From Gammaproteobacteria bacterium (GTDB lineage: Bacteria; Pseudomonadota; Gammaproteobacteria; Pseudomonadales; Azotimanducaceae), in NCBI GenBank assembly GCA_030425195.1, contig JAUIAV010000005.1:62001-126000 (forward strand): DNA of 64,000 bases, in the 5' to 3' direction. The notes under the pieces are model-generated. The model did not search any database. It worked only from the letters and a program-made list of their open reading frames with translations, and had not been told where the DNA came from. A program made the translations under genes and the position numbers. This document shows, piece after piece, positions 7,897-16,454 of this stretch; positions within the stretch are counted from its first letter, which is position 1; every line of letters begins with the position of its first letter.

Positions 7897-9030
7897 ATGA
7901 CCGCACCGTTCGACATCGTCGAGGTCGGGGACCGAAAGACCCTCAACGACTTCATCCGGGCCCCCGGCGCAGCCCAGAGGCAGGACCCGAACTGGGTTCC
8001 GCCCCTCAATCTGATGAAGCGCGAAGATTTCTCCCCGAAGCATCCCTACTTCCAGCACGCGGAATGGCAGCCTTTCGTCGCCTACCGGCAGGGCAAGCCC
8101 GTCGGTCGGATCTCCGCCCAGATCGATCGGCTCTACCACGAGTACCACGATCCCTGCACCGGTTTCTTCGGCCTGATCGAGGGCATCGACGACCCGACCC
8201 TGTTCCAGTCACTCACGGAAGCCGCCGAGTTCTGGCTGCGGGACCGGGGCATGAACCGGGTCCTCGGCCCCTTCAATCTCGGCATCAATCAGGAGGTGGG
8301 CCTGCTGGTGGACGGCTTCGATACGCCGCCGTACTTCCTCATGGGGCACGCCCAGCCGTACTACGGAGACCGCCTGGAAGCGCTGGGTTACCGTGGCTGC
8401 CAGGACATGCTCGCTTACCTGACACCGCCCGATTTCGAGCTGCCTCGACTCTTCGCCCGGCAGCTTGGCAAGGTCGAGCGTGAGGTGGTGATCCGACCGC
8501 TGAACCGATCCCGTAAGGCGGAAGAGCTGGCAGCCGTGCGCGACATCTTCAACGACGCCTGGTCGGAGAACTGGGGATTCGTCCCGTTCACCGAGGCAGA
8601 GTTCGAGGCCGTCGGCAATGAGCTGATGTACGTGGTGCCCGAGGAAATGGCCCTGATCGCCGAACACGAAGGCCGACCCGTGGCCTTCATCGTCATGGTG
8701 CCGAACATCAACGAGATCATCGCCGACATGAACGGTTCTCTGCTGCCGTTCGGCTGGGCAAAGCTGCTGTGGCGCCTGAAGGTGAAGTTTCCGCAAACCT
8801 CCCGGGTACCGCTGATGGGCGTGCGGAAGGCGTACCACAATCTGCCGCTGGGTCCGAGTCTGGCCATCGCCCTGATCGAGAAGGTCCGCAAGGCGGCGTA
8901 CGCCCGCGGCGTGCGTATGGTGGAAACCTCCTGGATCCTCGAGGACAACCACGGCATGCGCAAGATCATGGAACATATCGGCGGCGAGATCTCCAAACGA
9001 TACCGCATGTACGAGAAGCAGCTCGCATGA
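7897..9030 (+). CDS. GNAT-fold N-acyltransferase, candidate bacterial ceramide synthase
   Basis: 377 aa, soluble, no signal peptide. Visible features include NWVPPL near the N-terminus, GFFGLIEG, GPFNLGINQEVGLLVDGFDTPPY in the middle, and a C-terminal acyl-CoA N-acyltransferase-like half ending VETSWILEDNHGMRKIMEHIGGEISKRY, where W-x-L-E-D-N is typical of this GNAT-like group. In Caulobacter a GNAT-type protein (bCerS) in the sphingolipid locus N-acylates 3-oxosphinganine. I infer the same role here because the gene shares a locus with serine-palmitoyltransferase-like and reductase genes. It is the first gene of the plus-strand operon and overlaps the next by 4 bp (ATGA). The GNAT-like fold is likely; the ceramide role is inference. 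Confidence 0.75.
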   Translation: MTAPFDIVEVGDRKTLNDFIRAPGAAQRQDPNWVPPLNLMKREDFSPKHPYFQHAEWQPFVAYRQGKPVGRISAQIDRLYHEYHDPCTGFFGLIEGIDDPTLFQSLTEAAEFWLRDRGMNRVLGPFNLGINQEVGLLVDGFDTPPYFLMGHAQPYYGDRLEALGYRGCQDMLAYLTPPDFELPRLFARQLGKVEREVVIRPLNRSRKAEELAAVRDIFNDAWSENWGFVPFTEAEFEAVGNELMYVVPEEMALIAEHEGRPVAFIVMVPNINEIIADMNGSLLPFGWAKLLWRLKVKFPQTSRVPLMGVRKAYHNLPLGPSLAIALIEKVRKAAYARGVRMVETSWILEDNHGMRKIMEHIGGEISKRYRMYEKQLA

Positions 9031-9809
9031 GCATGCCGGCGATCGTGCTTGCTGGCGAGCGCCCCGGTGGCAACGCACTGGCCCGGCACTTCGGACTGAC
9101 TTCCGGCGTTCTGGTGGAGGTAGCCGGACGTGCCTGCATCCGCTGGGTCATGGATACCCTGGATGCTTCACGGACCGTTCACGGCGGCCTCATCTGCGGC
9201 CCCGATGAGGCAATCCGGGAGACGAGCCCCGTACTCAGTGAGATTCTGGCGGACGGCACCTTCACCTGGCTCGCGCCTGCCGGTGGCCCGACAGAAAGCG
9301 CGCTGGCCGCACTCGCCAGAATGACCGAATCACCCCCCGTGCTCCTGACCGCAGCCGATCACGCCCTGCTGACGCCGGAAATCGTCGACAACTTCTGCAA
9401 CCTGGCCCTGCTTTCCGACGCCGACTTCGTCATCGGTCTGGTGCCCTACGCCCGAGTCCGCGAGGCCTACCCGGATTCGAAACGCACGATCCTCAGGTTT
9501 GCCGACGGGGCGTACTGCGGCAGCAACCTGTTCATGGTGAGAACCGGGTCCGGAGCCCGCCTTCTGGAGTTCTGGCGGACCATCGCCCGGTATCGGAAGA
9601 CTCCCTGGCGCATGGCCGGCGAAATCGGCATGGGCACACTGATCCGCTATCTCTCACGCCGCCTGACCCTGACCGACACGCTCGAACGGATAGGTTCCAG
9701 AGCCGGCTGCCGTCTTTCCCACGTGGAAATCCTCAGCGCCCGGGCGGCCGTGGACGTGGACTCGGTGGCCGACCATGCGCTGGCCGAGCAGATCCTCGGC
9801 GCATGCTGA
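9027..9809 (+). CDS. NTP-transferase (MobA-like nucleotidyltransferase) of the lipid island
   Basis: 260 aa. ATG at 9027 overlaps the previous stop as ATGA. The N-terminus MPAIVLAGERPGGN is a variant of the nucleotidyltransferase GxGxR loop. ADHALLTPEIVDNF contains the Asp that usually binds metal, and YCGSNLFMVR is the sugar/alcohol-phosphate side. The family activates a phosphorylated polar group with CTP or another NTP, in the cytoplasm. Between an N-acyltransferase and a lipid kinase it may help build a sphingolipid head group, as an NTP-transferase is thought to do in the Caulobacter ceramide-phosphoglycerate pathway. The substrate is not readable from sequence. Confidence 0.75.
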   Translation: MSMPAIVLAGERPGGNALARHFGLTSGVLVEVAGRACIRWVMDTLDASRTVHGGLICGPDEAIRETSPVLSEILADGTFTWLAPAGGPTESALAALARMTESPPVLLTAADHALLTPEIVDNFCNLALLSDADFVIGLVPYARVREAYPDSKRTILRFADGAYCGSNLFMVRTGSGARLLEFWRTIARYRKTPWRMAGEIGMGTLIRYLSRRLTLTDTLERIGSRAGCRLSHVEILSARAAVDVDSVADHALAEQILGAC

Positions 9810-10666
9810 TCGCGCTGCTCATAGCGAATTCCGGGAGTGGTGCCGGCAGGCATCTGGAGGGTCTGTCCCTGCCCGGGCGCTGGATCCGGGATCCCGCCAC
9901 GGTTTCGCCGGAAGACGTCCGCGCCGCCGATCTCGTTGCCCTGTTCGGCGGTGACGGCACCCTGCAGAGGACGCTGACCCAGATCCTGCGCCAGATGCCG
10001 GTAACAGACCTCCCGCCAGTGGCCGTCCTCCCCTTCGGAACCACCAACATGAACGCAAAGGCCCTGAACCGGGCACAGAACCGGAAGGCCGCCGTGGCGG
10101 GCCTCGAGCAGATGATCCGATCCGGCAGCTGCAGGACGCAGCCCCGCCCTCTGGTCAGAGCCGACGGCGATGACGGACCTCAATACGGCTTTTTCTTCGG
10201 CCTCGGCGTGATCGCCCGGGTGGTCGAACGCTGGAACGCGGAGCGCAAACCCGGCGCGCTGGCCAATCAGTTCCGCTCCCTGCGGGCGATGGTCACGAGC
10301 CTCGGCGGCATTTCCTCAGAGACCTGCATCAGCGTCGATGGTGCGCCTCACCGCGTCTATGGTCTGCTCGCCAGCACGCTGGATCGCCTGCTGTTCGGCA
10401 GCCGGCCGTACTGGGGCGAAGGCCACCCGGGCGACCTCCGGCTGACCTGGGTGGATTCCAGTGCCCCGGCTCTGTTCCGCCATGCGCCTGACCTGCTGCG
10501 CGGGAAGCCACGCATGGCCGGGGTTCCCGGCTATGTCAGCCGGACGGTGGAAACGGTCGAGCTCCGCTTCGAAGGCCCCTGGATTCTCGACGGCGAGATC
10601 TTCCACTCGGAAGGTCGATCCCTGAGAATCTCCCGTTCGGAACCCATCCACTGGCTCTCTCTCTGA
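9803..10666 (+). CDS. diacylglycerol/ceramide-kinase-type lipid kinase
   Basis: 287 aa, slightly shorter than YegS/DgkB proteins (about 300). It shows the catalytic-domain signatures NSGSGAG (residues 9-15), LFGGDGT (the GGDGT nucleotide loop) and PFGTTNMNAK (the GTxN motif). The C-terminal beta-sandwich ends with LDGEIFHSE, like the family's DGE motif. Such enzymes phosphorylate a lipid hydroxyl with ATP at the inner membrane. Caulobacter CpgB, a protein of this fold, is a ceramide kinase, and the surrounding genes make ceramide the likeliest lipid here. It overlaps the upstream gene by 7 bp. Confidence 0.82.
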   Translation: MLIALLIANSGSGAGRHLEGLSLPGRWIRDPATVSPEDVRAADLVALFGGDGTLQRTLTQILRQMPVTDLPPVAVLPFGTTNMNAKALNRAQNRKAAVAGLEQMIRSGSCRTQPRPLVRADGDDGPQYGFFFGLGVIARVVERWNAERKPGALANQFRSLRAMVTSLGGISSETCISVDGAPHRVYGLLASTLDRLLFGSRPYWGEGHPGDLRLTWVDSSAPALFRHAPDLLRGKPRMAGVPGYVSRTVETVELRFEGPWILDGEIFHSEGRSLRISRSEPIHWLSL

Positions 10667-10670
10667 TCCA

Positions 10671-12275
10671 ATGCTCAACGACCTGGCCGATCTGCCGGAC
10701 AACTCACTGATCGAGACCGACGTCTGCATCGTCGGAGCTGGAGCAGCGGGTATCAGTCTGGCCCGCAGTCTCATCGGAACGTCGCTCGACGTCTGTCTGC
10801 TGGAATCCGGCAGCTTCGATCATGAGACGGACGTGGCCGGGCTCGGCAGCGGCACGAATACGGGTCACGCCTACTACGATCTGGTCGATTCCCGGCTGCG
10901 CTTCTTCGGCGGCACCACGAACATCTGGGGCGGACGCTGTGTGCCGATGGACGCGGATGATTTCGAACCGAAGCCCTGGGTCCCGTACAGCGGCTGGCCC
11001 ATCCGCCGGAAGGACCTGGAAGCGGGATACCGGTTCGCACATGATCAGCTCGAGCTCGGCAGTCCCATTGACGGCGAGACGGCCTGGCTTCGCATGAGGG
11101 GTGAACCGCCCGGATACCTGGGGGATGCCTTCACCACCAGCTTCTGGTACTTCGATCAGACCGCCGAGCGTTTCAGCGCCGCCCGCTGCAGCGATCTCTT
11201 CGAAGCACCCAACATCCGGATCCTCACGCATGCCAGCGTCAGCCACCTGCAGGCGCGGGACAACGCGACCGGGCTCACGCATCTGGAGGTCAGGAATCTG
11301 ACGGGCCACTCGGCACGGATCTCGTCCAGAGCGTTCGTGCTGGCCGCCGGCGCCATCGAGAACGCGCGGCTGCTGCTGGCCAGCCGCGATGTGGAGAAAA
11401 AGGGTATCGGCAACGGCCGGGATCAGGTGGGCCGCTACTTCATGGAACACCCGCACGGGCGCCTGGGCCGGGTCGCCTCCGGGAAGGCTTTCGCGCTCTG
11501 GAGTGCGTTCAAGAAGCGCTTCCCCCGGAACTCCGTGCCGCTCATGCCGGTGCTGCGGCCGTCCCCGGCACTGCAGGAGAAAGCGGGCATTCTCAATACT
11601 GCCCTCACGTTCAAGCTGCAGCGTGATCCCACCGCCGGCGTGGCGCTGAACAAGCGCGTCTATACGTCTCTCAAGCATCAGCTCTCCCCCACCCGGACCA
11701 ACCGCATGCTCTGGCACAACTACAACCGGCTCCGACGGTTTCTTCAGCGCCATCGCACGCCTTTCGTCCGGCTGGCAAACCGCACCGGGCACCGGAACGT
11801 CTACGCGATGATCCGCGCCGAGCAGGCGCCCAATCCGGATTCCCGCGTCGTCCTGTCGACGTCAACGGACGCGCTCGGCGTCCCGAAAGCCGACCTCCAC
11901 TGGCAGATGGGCGAACAGGACAAGCATACGCTCAGAGTACTGGCTGGGGAGCTCGATGCGGCGCTGGCCCGGGCAGGCCCAGGCGGCTTCGAGCCGTCTC
12001 CCTGGATCGACGACGGCAGTCTCGCCTGGCCCGTCGACCCCACCGTCGGCAACCATCCCATCGGTGGCTATCACCACATGGGCACCACCCGCATGTCCGA
12101 CGACCCTGGAACCGGCGTCGTCGACAGAAACTGTCAGGTATTTGGCTATTCTAATCTGTTCATCGCCGGCAGCTCGGTGTTCAGCACCGCCGGCTGGGCC
12201 AATCCCACCCTGACCATCATCGCCCTGGCACATCGTCTCGCGAATCATCTGACAGAAAACCTGCCATCTTCCTGA
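10671..12275 (+). CDS. GMC-family FAD-dependent oxidoreductase
   Basis: 534 aa. The N-terminal Rossmann motif CIVGAGAAGISLARSL binds FAD. The middle has FGGTTNIWGGRC and AAGAIENARLLLAS. The C-terminal GMC domain has GGYHHMGTTRMSDD with the catalytic His, and ends with FIAGSSVFSTAGWANPTLTI. No signal peptide is present. GMC enzymes oxidise alcohols, often on sugars, sterols or long-chain alcohols. It starts 4 bp after the lipid kinase, so it belongs to the same transcript. A role in oxidising the lipid or its head group is inferred from context only. Confidence 0.85.
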   Translation: MLNDLADLPDNSLIETDVCIVGAGAAGISLARSLIGTSLDVCLLESGSFDHETDVAGLGSGTNTGHAYYDLVDSRLRFFGGTTNIWGGRCVPMDADDFEPKPWVPYSGWPIRRKDLEAGYRFAHDQLELGSPIDGETAWLRMRGEPPGYLGDAFTTSFWYFDQTAERFSAARCSDLFEAPNIRILTHASVSHLQARDNATGLTHLEVRNLTGHSARISSRAFVLAAGAIENARLLLASRDVEKKGIGNGRDQVGRYFMEHPHGRLGRVASGKAFALWSAFKKRFPRNSVPLMPVLRPSPALQEKAGILNTALTFKLQRDPTAGVALNKRVYTSLKHQLSPTRTNRMLWHNYNRLRRFLQRHRTPFVRLANRTGHRNVYAMIRAEQAPNPDSRVVLSTSTDALGVPKADLHWQMGEQDKHTLRVLAGELDAALARAGPGGFEPSPWIDDGSLAWPVDPTVGNHPIGGYHHMGTTRMSDDPGTGVVDRNCQVFGYSNLFIAGSSVFSTAGWANPTLTIIALAHRLANHLTENLPSS

Positions 12276-12478
12276 GGCGGCACGGGCCTCCGCAGCCGGA
12301 CGTCTGACCCTGAAAGCCCGGCGGCCGCGGGCGACGCCGCTACAGTGACAGGGTCCTGACCGGTTCTCGTTTTCGCGACCGGATCATGACGGTTGGATGA
12401 ACTGGACGGGCGCGGCTGATAAACTCCGGCCCGCTCGAGACCGCCCCAGCGCGGGCACAAACGGAGTCGGAGAACACC

Positions 12479-13255
12479 GTGAAAACAATCATTCTGAGCG
12501 CCGGCCAGGGCCGGCGACTGTTACCGCTGACCGAAGAAACCCCCAAGAGCGTGCTGCCCATCGGCGAGAAGTCGGCGCTGGGCTGGCAGCTCAGCGCTCT
12601 GGAGGAGGCAGGGGCGAGCGAAGTCGTGGTAGCCACCGGCTTTCACGCCGAGAAGATCCACACAGTGGTCGACGAGCACAATGAGAAGGGCGGCATGCCG
12701 GTGCGCACCTCGTTCAATCCGTTCTATGCGAACTGCGACAATCTGGGCACCTGCTGGGTCGTCCGGCACGAGATGAACGAGCCTTTCGTGATCATCAACG
12801 GAGACACCATGTTCGAGCCGGAAGTCTATCGGCGCCTGCTCGCGGCCGAAGACCGGCAACCGATCACACTGGTGACCAATACCAAGCCGAACTACGACAG
12901 CGACGACATGAAGGTCATCGCCGCCAACGGCGACCTGAAACGCGTGGGCAAGAAGCTCCAGGCGGAGCATGTGACCCACGAATCCATCGGCATGATCCGC
13001 TTCAACCAGGCGGGCGCGGCCCGCTTCGTGCAGAAGATCGAGTCCCTGATGCAGCATGAGTCCACGCTGGCCCGCTGGTACCTGTCCGCCGTGGACGAGC
13101 TGGCAGCCGAGAAGCTGGTGGGCATCTGCGACATCACCGGCCTCGGCTGGTGCGAGCTGGACGACATGGACGATCTGGCGCACGCTAACCGGGTGGTTCC
13201 ACTCTGGTGGGAGCGGGTTGCGCCGCTGCGCAAGGACACCATCAAGAAAGCCTGA
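12479..13255 (+). CDS. sugar/alcohol-phosphate nucleotidyltransferase (LicC or inositol-phosphate cytidylyltransferase-like)
   Basis: 258 aa. GTG start at 12479 with GGAG 6 nt upstream. The nucleotidyltransferase signature is SAGQGRRLLPLTEETPKSVL (residues 7-26), with metal-binding Asp in INGDTMFEP and a second acidic site in WCELDDMDDL near the C-terminus. The family makes CDP- or NDP-activated choline, inositol or sugars. With the CDP-alcohol phosphotransferase at 19531-20724 it forms a plausible activation-transfer pair for a lipid head group. A 203-bp gap separates it from the oxidoreductase, so it may have its own promoter. The nucleotide used and the substrate are unknown. Confidence 0.8.
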   Translation: MKTIILSAGQGRRLLPLTEETPKSVLPIGEKSALGWQLSALEEAGASEVVVATGFHAEKIHTVVDEHNEKGGMPVRTSFNPFYANCDNLGTCWVVRHEMNEPFVIINGDTMFEPEVYRRLLAAEDRQPITLVTNTKPNYDSDDMKVIAANGDLKRVGKKLQAEHVTHESIGMIRFNQAGAARFVQKIESLMQHESTLARWYLSAVDELAAEKLVGICDITGLGWCELDDMDDLAHANRVVPLWWERVAPLRKDTIKKA

Positions 13256-13292
13256 GACCAGGCTGCCGTGGGACGGCCATGAGGAGACGCGG

Positions 13293-13721
13293 GTGAATCA
13301 GACCATCGAGAAATTCGGATTCCCGGCCACACTGATCCGGGAGTACGAACACTGGGTGGTGCTGCTTCGGCCGGCCCAGGCCACCCTCGGCGCGCTGATT
13401 CTGGCCTGCAAGGACGAGGCCAGCCGGTTTTCCGACATCACACCCGCAGCTTTCACCGAGATGGGCCAGGTGGTCAGAGACCTGGAGCGTGGGCTTTCCT
13501 CGCTTTTCGCCTACCAGAAACTCAACTACCTGATGCTGATGATGGTGGATCCGGACGTCCACTTCCACGTCCTGCCGCGCTACGGGTCGGATCAGTCCTA
13601 TGCCGGCGCGACCTTCACCGATCCCGGCTGGCCCGGGCCGCCGGATGTGGGTCACGACAACAGCGCAGACGATGCGGTCAAAGCCAGGCTGATCGCCGAC
13701 CTGAAAACGGCCCTGGGCTGA
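13293..13721 (+). CDS. HIT-family protein
   Basis: 142 aa. GTG at 13293 has GGAG 7 nt upstream (GAGGAGACGCGG-GTG). The histidine-triad segment reads PDVHFHVLPRY: the last two His of the triad are present, while the first position is Asp, a variant seen in part of the HIT superfamily. HIT proteins hydrolyse or transfer nucleotide-phosphoryl groups (AMP-lysine, dinucleoside polyphosphates, NDP-sugars). It closes the plus-strand lipid operon and could recycle a nucleotide by-product of head-group activation. The stop lies only 3 bp from the end of the convergent LptA-like gene. Confidence 0.82.
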   Translation: MNQTIEKFGFPATLIREYEHWVVLLRPAQATLGALILACKDEASRFSDITPAAFTEMGQVVRDLERGLSSLFAYQKLNYLMLMMVDPDVHFHVLPRYGSDQSYAGATFTDPGWPGPPDVGHDNSADDAVKARLIADLKTALG

Positions 13722-13724
13722 AGC

Positions 13725-14267
13725 CTACCTCGCCCGTTCCAGCACCATCTCCACCCCATCGGTGCCACTCGAACGCAGCCGCTCGGCCCCGACATCGAAG
13801 ACGATCTCGGAGCTCGTCAGGGAGATGTCGTCTCCCTTGAGTTCCGCATCCTCCATCAGCACCAGCACGTCCGTATCCCGCTGATACTCGATCACCCTGC
13901 CCTGGCCGTCGATGGTTTCCTCGCCGTCCAGGATCCTGAGGAAGGCGGGCGATCCGCGCGCGACGATGCGGGTCGGGTCATCCAGCGGCCCGTAGAGGTC
14001 CGCTTCGTCGGAGCGCAGCTCCCAGTCCGGAGAAAGCAGCTCGAAGTTGCCCGCGAAATGCAGCACCTGCCCGCCGTCCGGCTCTTCCCAGGCCCTGTCG
14101 GCCCGGATTACTATGGTTTCCTTATCCGGCACAACCGGTTCCGGGCTAACGCCAGCGGCTGCGCCGGGCCCCGGTGTGGTTTCCGCCCGGGCGGACGTCG
14201 CCAGCGGCAGTGCTGCCCATCCGGCCAGGAGCGTCGCCAGAACGATCAGCAGCAGAGCGTTTCGCAT
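13725..14267 (-). CDS. LptA-like OstA-domain periplasmic protein
   Basis: 180 aa. ATG at 14267 has GAGG 6 nt upstream; the open frame extends to 14351 but that would run into the divergent lptF start. The N-terminal signal peptide (about residues 1-28, ending ARA) is followed by an LptA/OstA beta-jellyroll: HFAGNFELLSPDWELRSDEA, then LYGPLDDPTRIVARGSPA. LptA subunits form the periplasmic bridge that carries lipopolysaccharide from LptBFGC to LptD. This gene is divergent from lptF-lptG and inside the lipid island, which suggests a dedicated bridge for the island's lipid. It could instead be the main LptA; gammaproteobacterial lptA usually sits with lptC and lptB, which are not in this window. 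Confidence 0.78.
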   Translation of the reverse strand: MRNALLLIVLATLLAGWAALPLATSARAETTPGPGAAAGVSPEPVVPDKETIVIRADRAWEEPDGGQVLHFAGNFELLSPDWELRSDEADLYGPLDDPTRIVARGSPAFLRILDGEETIDGQGRVIEYQRDTDVLVLMEDAELKGDDISLTSSEIVFDVGAERLRSSGTDGVEMVLERAR

Positions 14268-14349
14268 AAGCATCCTCAGAATCGGCCACGATGATACCAG
14301 CCCTTTTCTTGCCGGGCGCTGAACGGCTCCGTCCGGTTCCAGCGCGCTC

Positions 14350-15393
14350 ATGATCGTCGACCGCTACCTGCTGCGCGAGGTGGCGACGCCTTTCGTCGCC
14401 ATCACGTTCGCGCTCACTACCCTGTACGTCACCTTCAGCCTCACCCGCTACCTGACGGATGCGACGGAAGGGCTGCTGGCGGCCGGCGCCGTTTTCACAC
14501 TCACCATGCTGCGGGCCGTGATCGCCCTGGAAATGCTCCTGCCGGTCGCCCTGTACATCGGACTCATGGTCGCCCTGGGACGCTTCTACTCGGACTGGGA
14601 GATTACCGCCATGAGAGCGAGCGGCATCAGCGAACGCCGCATCATCGTGCCCATACTCGCACTCGCCACGGCCATCGGCCTGGTGATCGCCAGCCTCTCC
14701 CTCTGGGCGCGCCCGTGGGCTTATCACGAGCTCTATGCATTCCAGGCCGAAGCCCGCGCATTCAATGATCTGGCAGCGCTGGAAGCCGGCCGGTTCCACT
14801 ATGATGACAAGCGCGGACGGGTGATCTTCATGGAAGATCGGGACGGGCCCGGTACGCTCTCAGGACTCTTCGTCCGGACCCGCGACGGAGAGACCAGCCA
14901 GGTGATCTCCGCCAGATCCGGCGCATTCGAGGCATTCGCCCGACCCGACGCGCATCGCCTGGATGTCTTCGATGCGCAGGTGTTCCGTATGGGCGGCGAA
15001 TCCAACCTGGTGGGACATTTCGATGAATTCACCCTCTATCTGCCGACCGCCATCCCCGAGTCGGTGGGCTTCAAGCCCAAGAGCATGAGCAACGCCGCTC
15101 TGGCCGGGTCTCGTTCTCCGGATGCCAGAGCGGAGCTCCAGTGGCGCCAGTCCACGGCGGTCTCCGCCCTGCTGCTCGCGCTCCTCGCCGTGCCGCTTTC
15201 CCGCACTCAGCCCCGCCACGGCCGCTATTCCAAAATCATGCTCGCCGTGGTGATTTACGCCCTGTACTACAACCTCCTCGGCGTGGCCCGAACCAGCGTC
15301 GAGCAGCAGGCTTCGCCCTCACTGTGGTGGGCGCCCGGTCTTCTGCTCCTGGTCGTGATCATCGCCTATCTCACTGCCGGGCGCCGGCGATGA
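14350..15393 (+). CDS. lptF: LptF-like permease subunit
   Basis: 347 aa, YjgP/YjgQ family. Three N-terminal membrane helices (about 15-37, 53-80, 98-122), a periplasmic jellyroll (about 125-265) and three C-terminal helices (about 275-345) match LptF. LptF and LptG form the ABC-transporter permease that extracts a lipid from the inner membrane, powered by LptB. The divergent LptA-like gene starts 82 bp away, so a shared divergent promoter is likely. The next gene overlaps as ATGA. The location inside a sphingolipid island suggests a paralogue specialised for that lipid. The family is sure; the cargo is inference. Confidence 0.88.
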   Translation: MIVDRYLLREVATPFVAITFALTTLYVTFSLTRYLTDATEGLLAAGAVFTLTMLRAVIALEMLLPVALYIGLMVALGRFYSDWEITAMRASGISERRIIVPILALATAIGLVIASLSLWARPWAYHELYAFQAEARAFNDLAALEAGRFHYDDKRGRVIFMEDRDGPGTLSGLFVRTRDGETSQVISARSGAFEAFARPDAHRLDVFDAQVFRMGGESNLVGHFDEFTLYLPTAIPESVGFKPKSMSNAALAGSRSPDARAELQWRQSTAVSALLLALLAVPLSRTQPRHGRYSKIMLAVVIYALYYNLLGVARTSVEQQASPSLWWAPGLLLLVVIIAYLTAGRRR

Positions 15394-16454
15394 GCATCGA
15401 CCGCTACCTGATGCGTTCCATGATCCGGGGTGGCATTCCCATCCTCGGACTGCTGCTCGGCCTGTTCGCCTTCCTGACTCTGGCAGAGGAGCTGGAAGAC
15501 GTGGGTCGGGGCAATTTCGAGGTAATCGATGCGCTGAACGTGATGCTCCTCTCCCTGCCCAAGATCAGTCTGGAGCTGCTGCCCGTCACTTCACTGATCG
15601 GTGTGCTCGTCGGGCTCGGTGCCCTGGCGAGCCAGCAGGAGCTGATCGCCCTGCGGGCGGCGGGCTGGTCGAACTTCCGACTGGCCCGGCCAGTGCTGAT
15701 TCTGGCCCTGGCCATCATTGCGGCTGCGCTGGCCACTCAGCAATGGCTCATTCCCCTGCTCGAAGAGGAGATCGCCAGCCTGCGTGCCAACGCGGTGGAA
15801 GATCCGGACATGGAGCGCGGGGACTCGGAATTCTGGACACGGAGCGAAAACCAGATCGTGCGCATCGGCGGCGTCCAGTTCGGCCTCATGCCCACGGATG
15901 TAGAGATCTTCGAACGCGACGAGGCCGGCCACGTCGCCCGGGTCCTCCGGGCCCGCCAGGCTCACATTCTCGACAGCAGCACCTGGCAGCTCTGGGATGT
16001 GGAAAGCACGGAAGTCCGACCGGACGGTACCCGTGTCACACGCACCGACGAGCTCACCTGGCGAAGCGTCCTGAGCCCGGATCAGATGGCCACCATCATC
16101 ACCACCGCCGCCGCCCTGGCGCCAACCGACCTGCTCAGGTACATCGCGCATCTGGAGGAAAACGCACTGGACAGCCACCGCTACCGGCTCGTGCTCTGGC
16201 AGCAGTTGAGCCTGCCCATCGGCATTCTGGGGATGGCGCTACTGGGCATACCTTTCGTGGTCGGCTCCACCCGCACCATGTCCGCGGGGTCGCGGATCAG
16301 CGTAGGCGTGGTGATCGGCATTCTTTTCTATCTCGGCGAGCGGACGCTGGGCCAGCTGGCGCTGCTCTACGGGCTGCCCCCTCTGCCGCTGGCCATGGGA
16401 CCGGATCTCTTCATTCTGGCCCTGGCGGTCTACGCGCTCAGCCGCGCCCGCTGA
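15390..16454 (+). CDS. lptG: LptG-like permease subunit
   Basis: 354 aa. ATG at 15390 overlaps the lptF stop (ATGA), so the frame upstream of it is only a shadow. Six membrane helices in the 3 + periplasmic domain + 3 arrangement of the YjgQ family. The first helix pair contains EELEDVGRGNFEVIDAL, and the cytoplasmic coupling segment SQQELIALRAAGWSNFRL fits the LptB-contact region. It forms the permease heterodimer with the upstream gene. The 3' end overlaps the convergent metallophosphoesterase gene by 17 bp. No lptB or lptC is in the window. Confidence 0.88.
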   Translation: MSIDRYLMRSMIRGGIPILGLLLGLFAFLTLAEELEDVGRGNFEVIDALNVMLLSLPKISLELLPVTSLIGVLVGLGALASQQELIALRAAGWSNFRLARPVLILALAIIAAALATQQWLIPLLEEEIASLRANAVEDPDMERGDSEFWTRSENQIVRIGGVQFGLMPTDVEIFERDEAGHVARVLRARQAHILDSSTWQLWDVESTEVRPDGTRVTRTDELTWRSVLSPDQMATIITTAAALAPTDLLRYIAHLEENALDSHRYRLVLWQQLSLPIGILGMALLGIPFVVGSTRTMSAGSRISVGVVIGILFYLGERTLGQLALLYGLPPLPLAMGPDLFILALAVYALSRAR

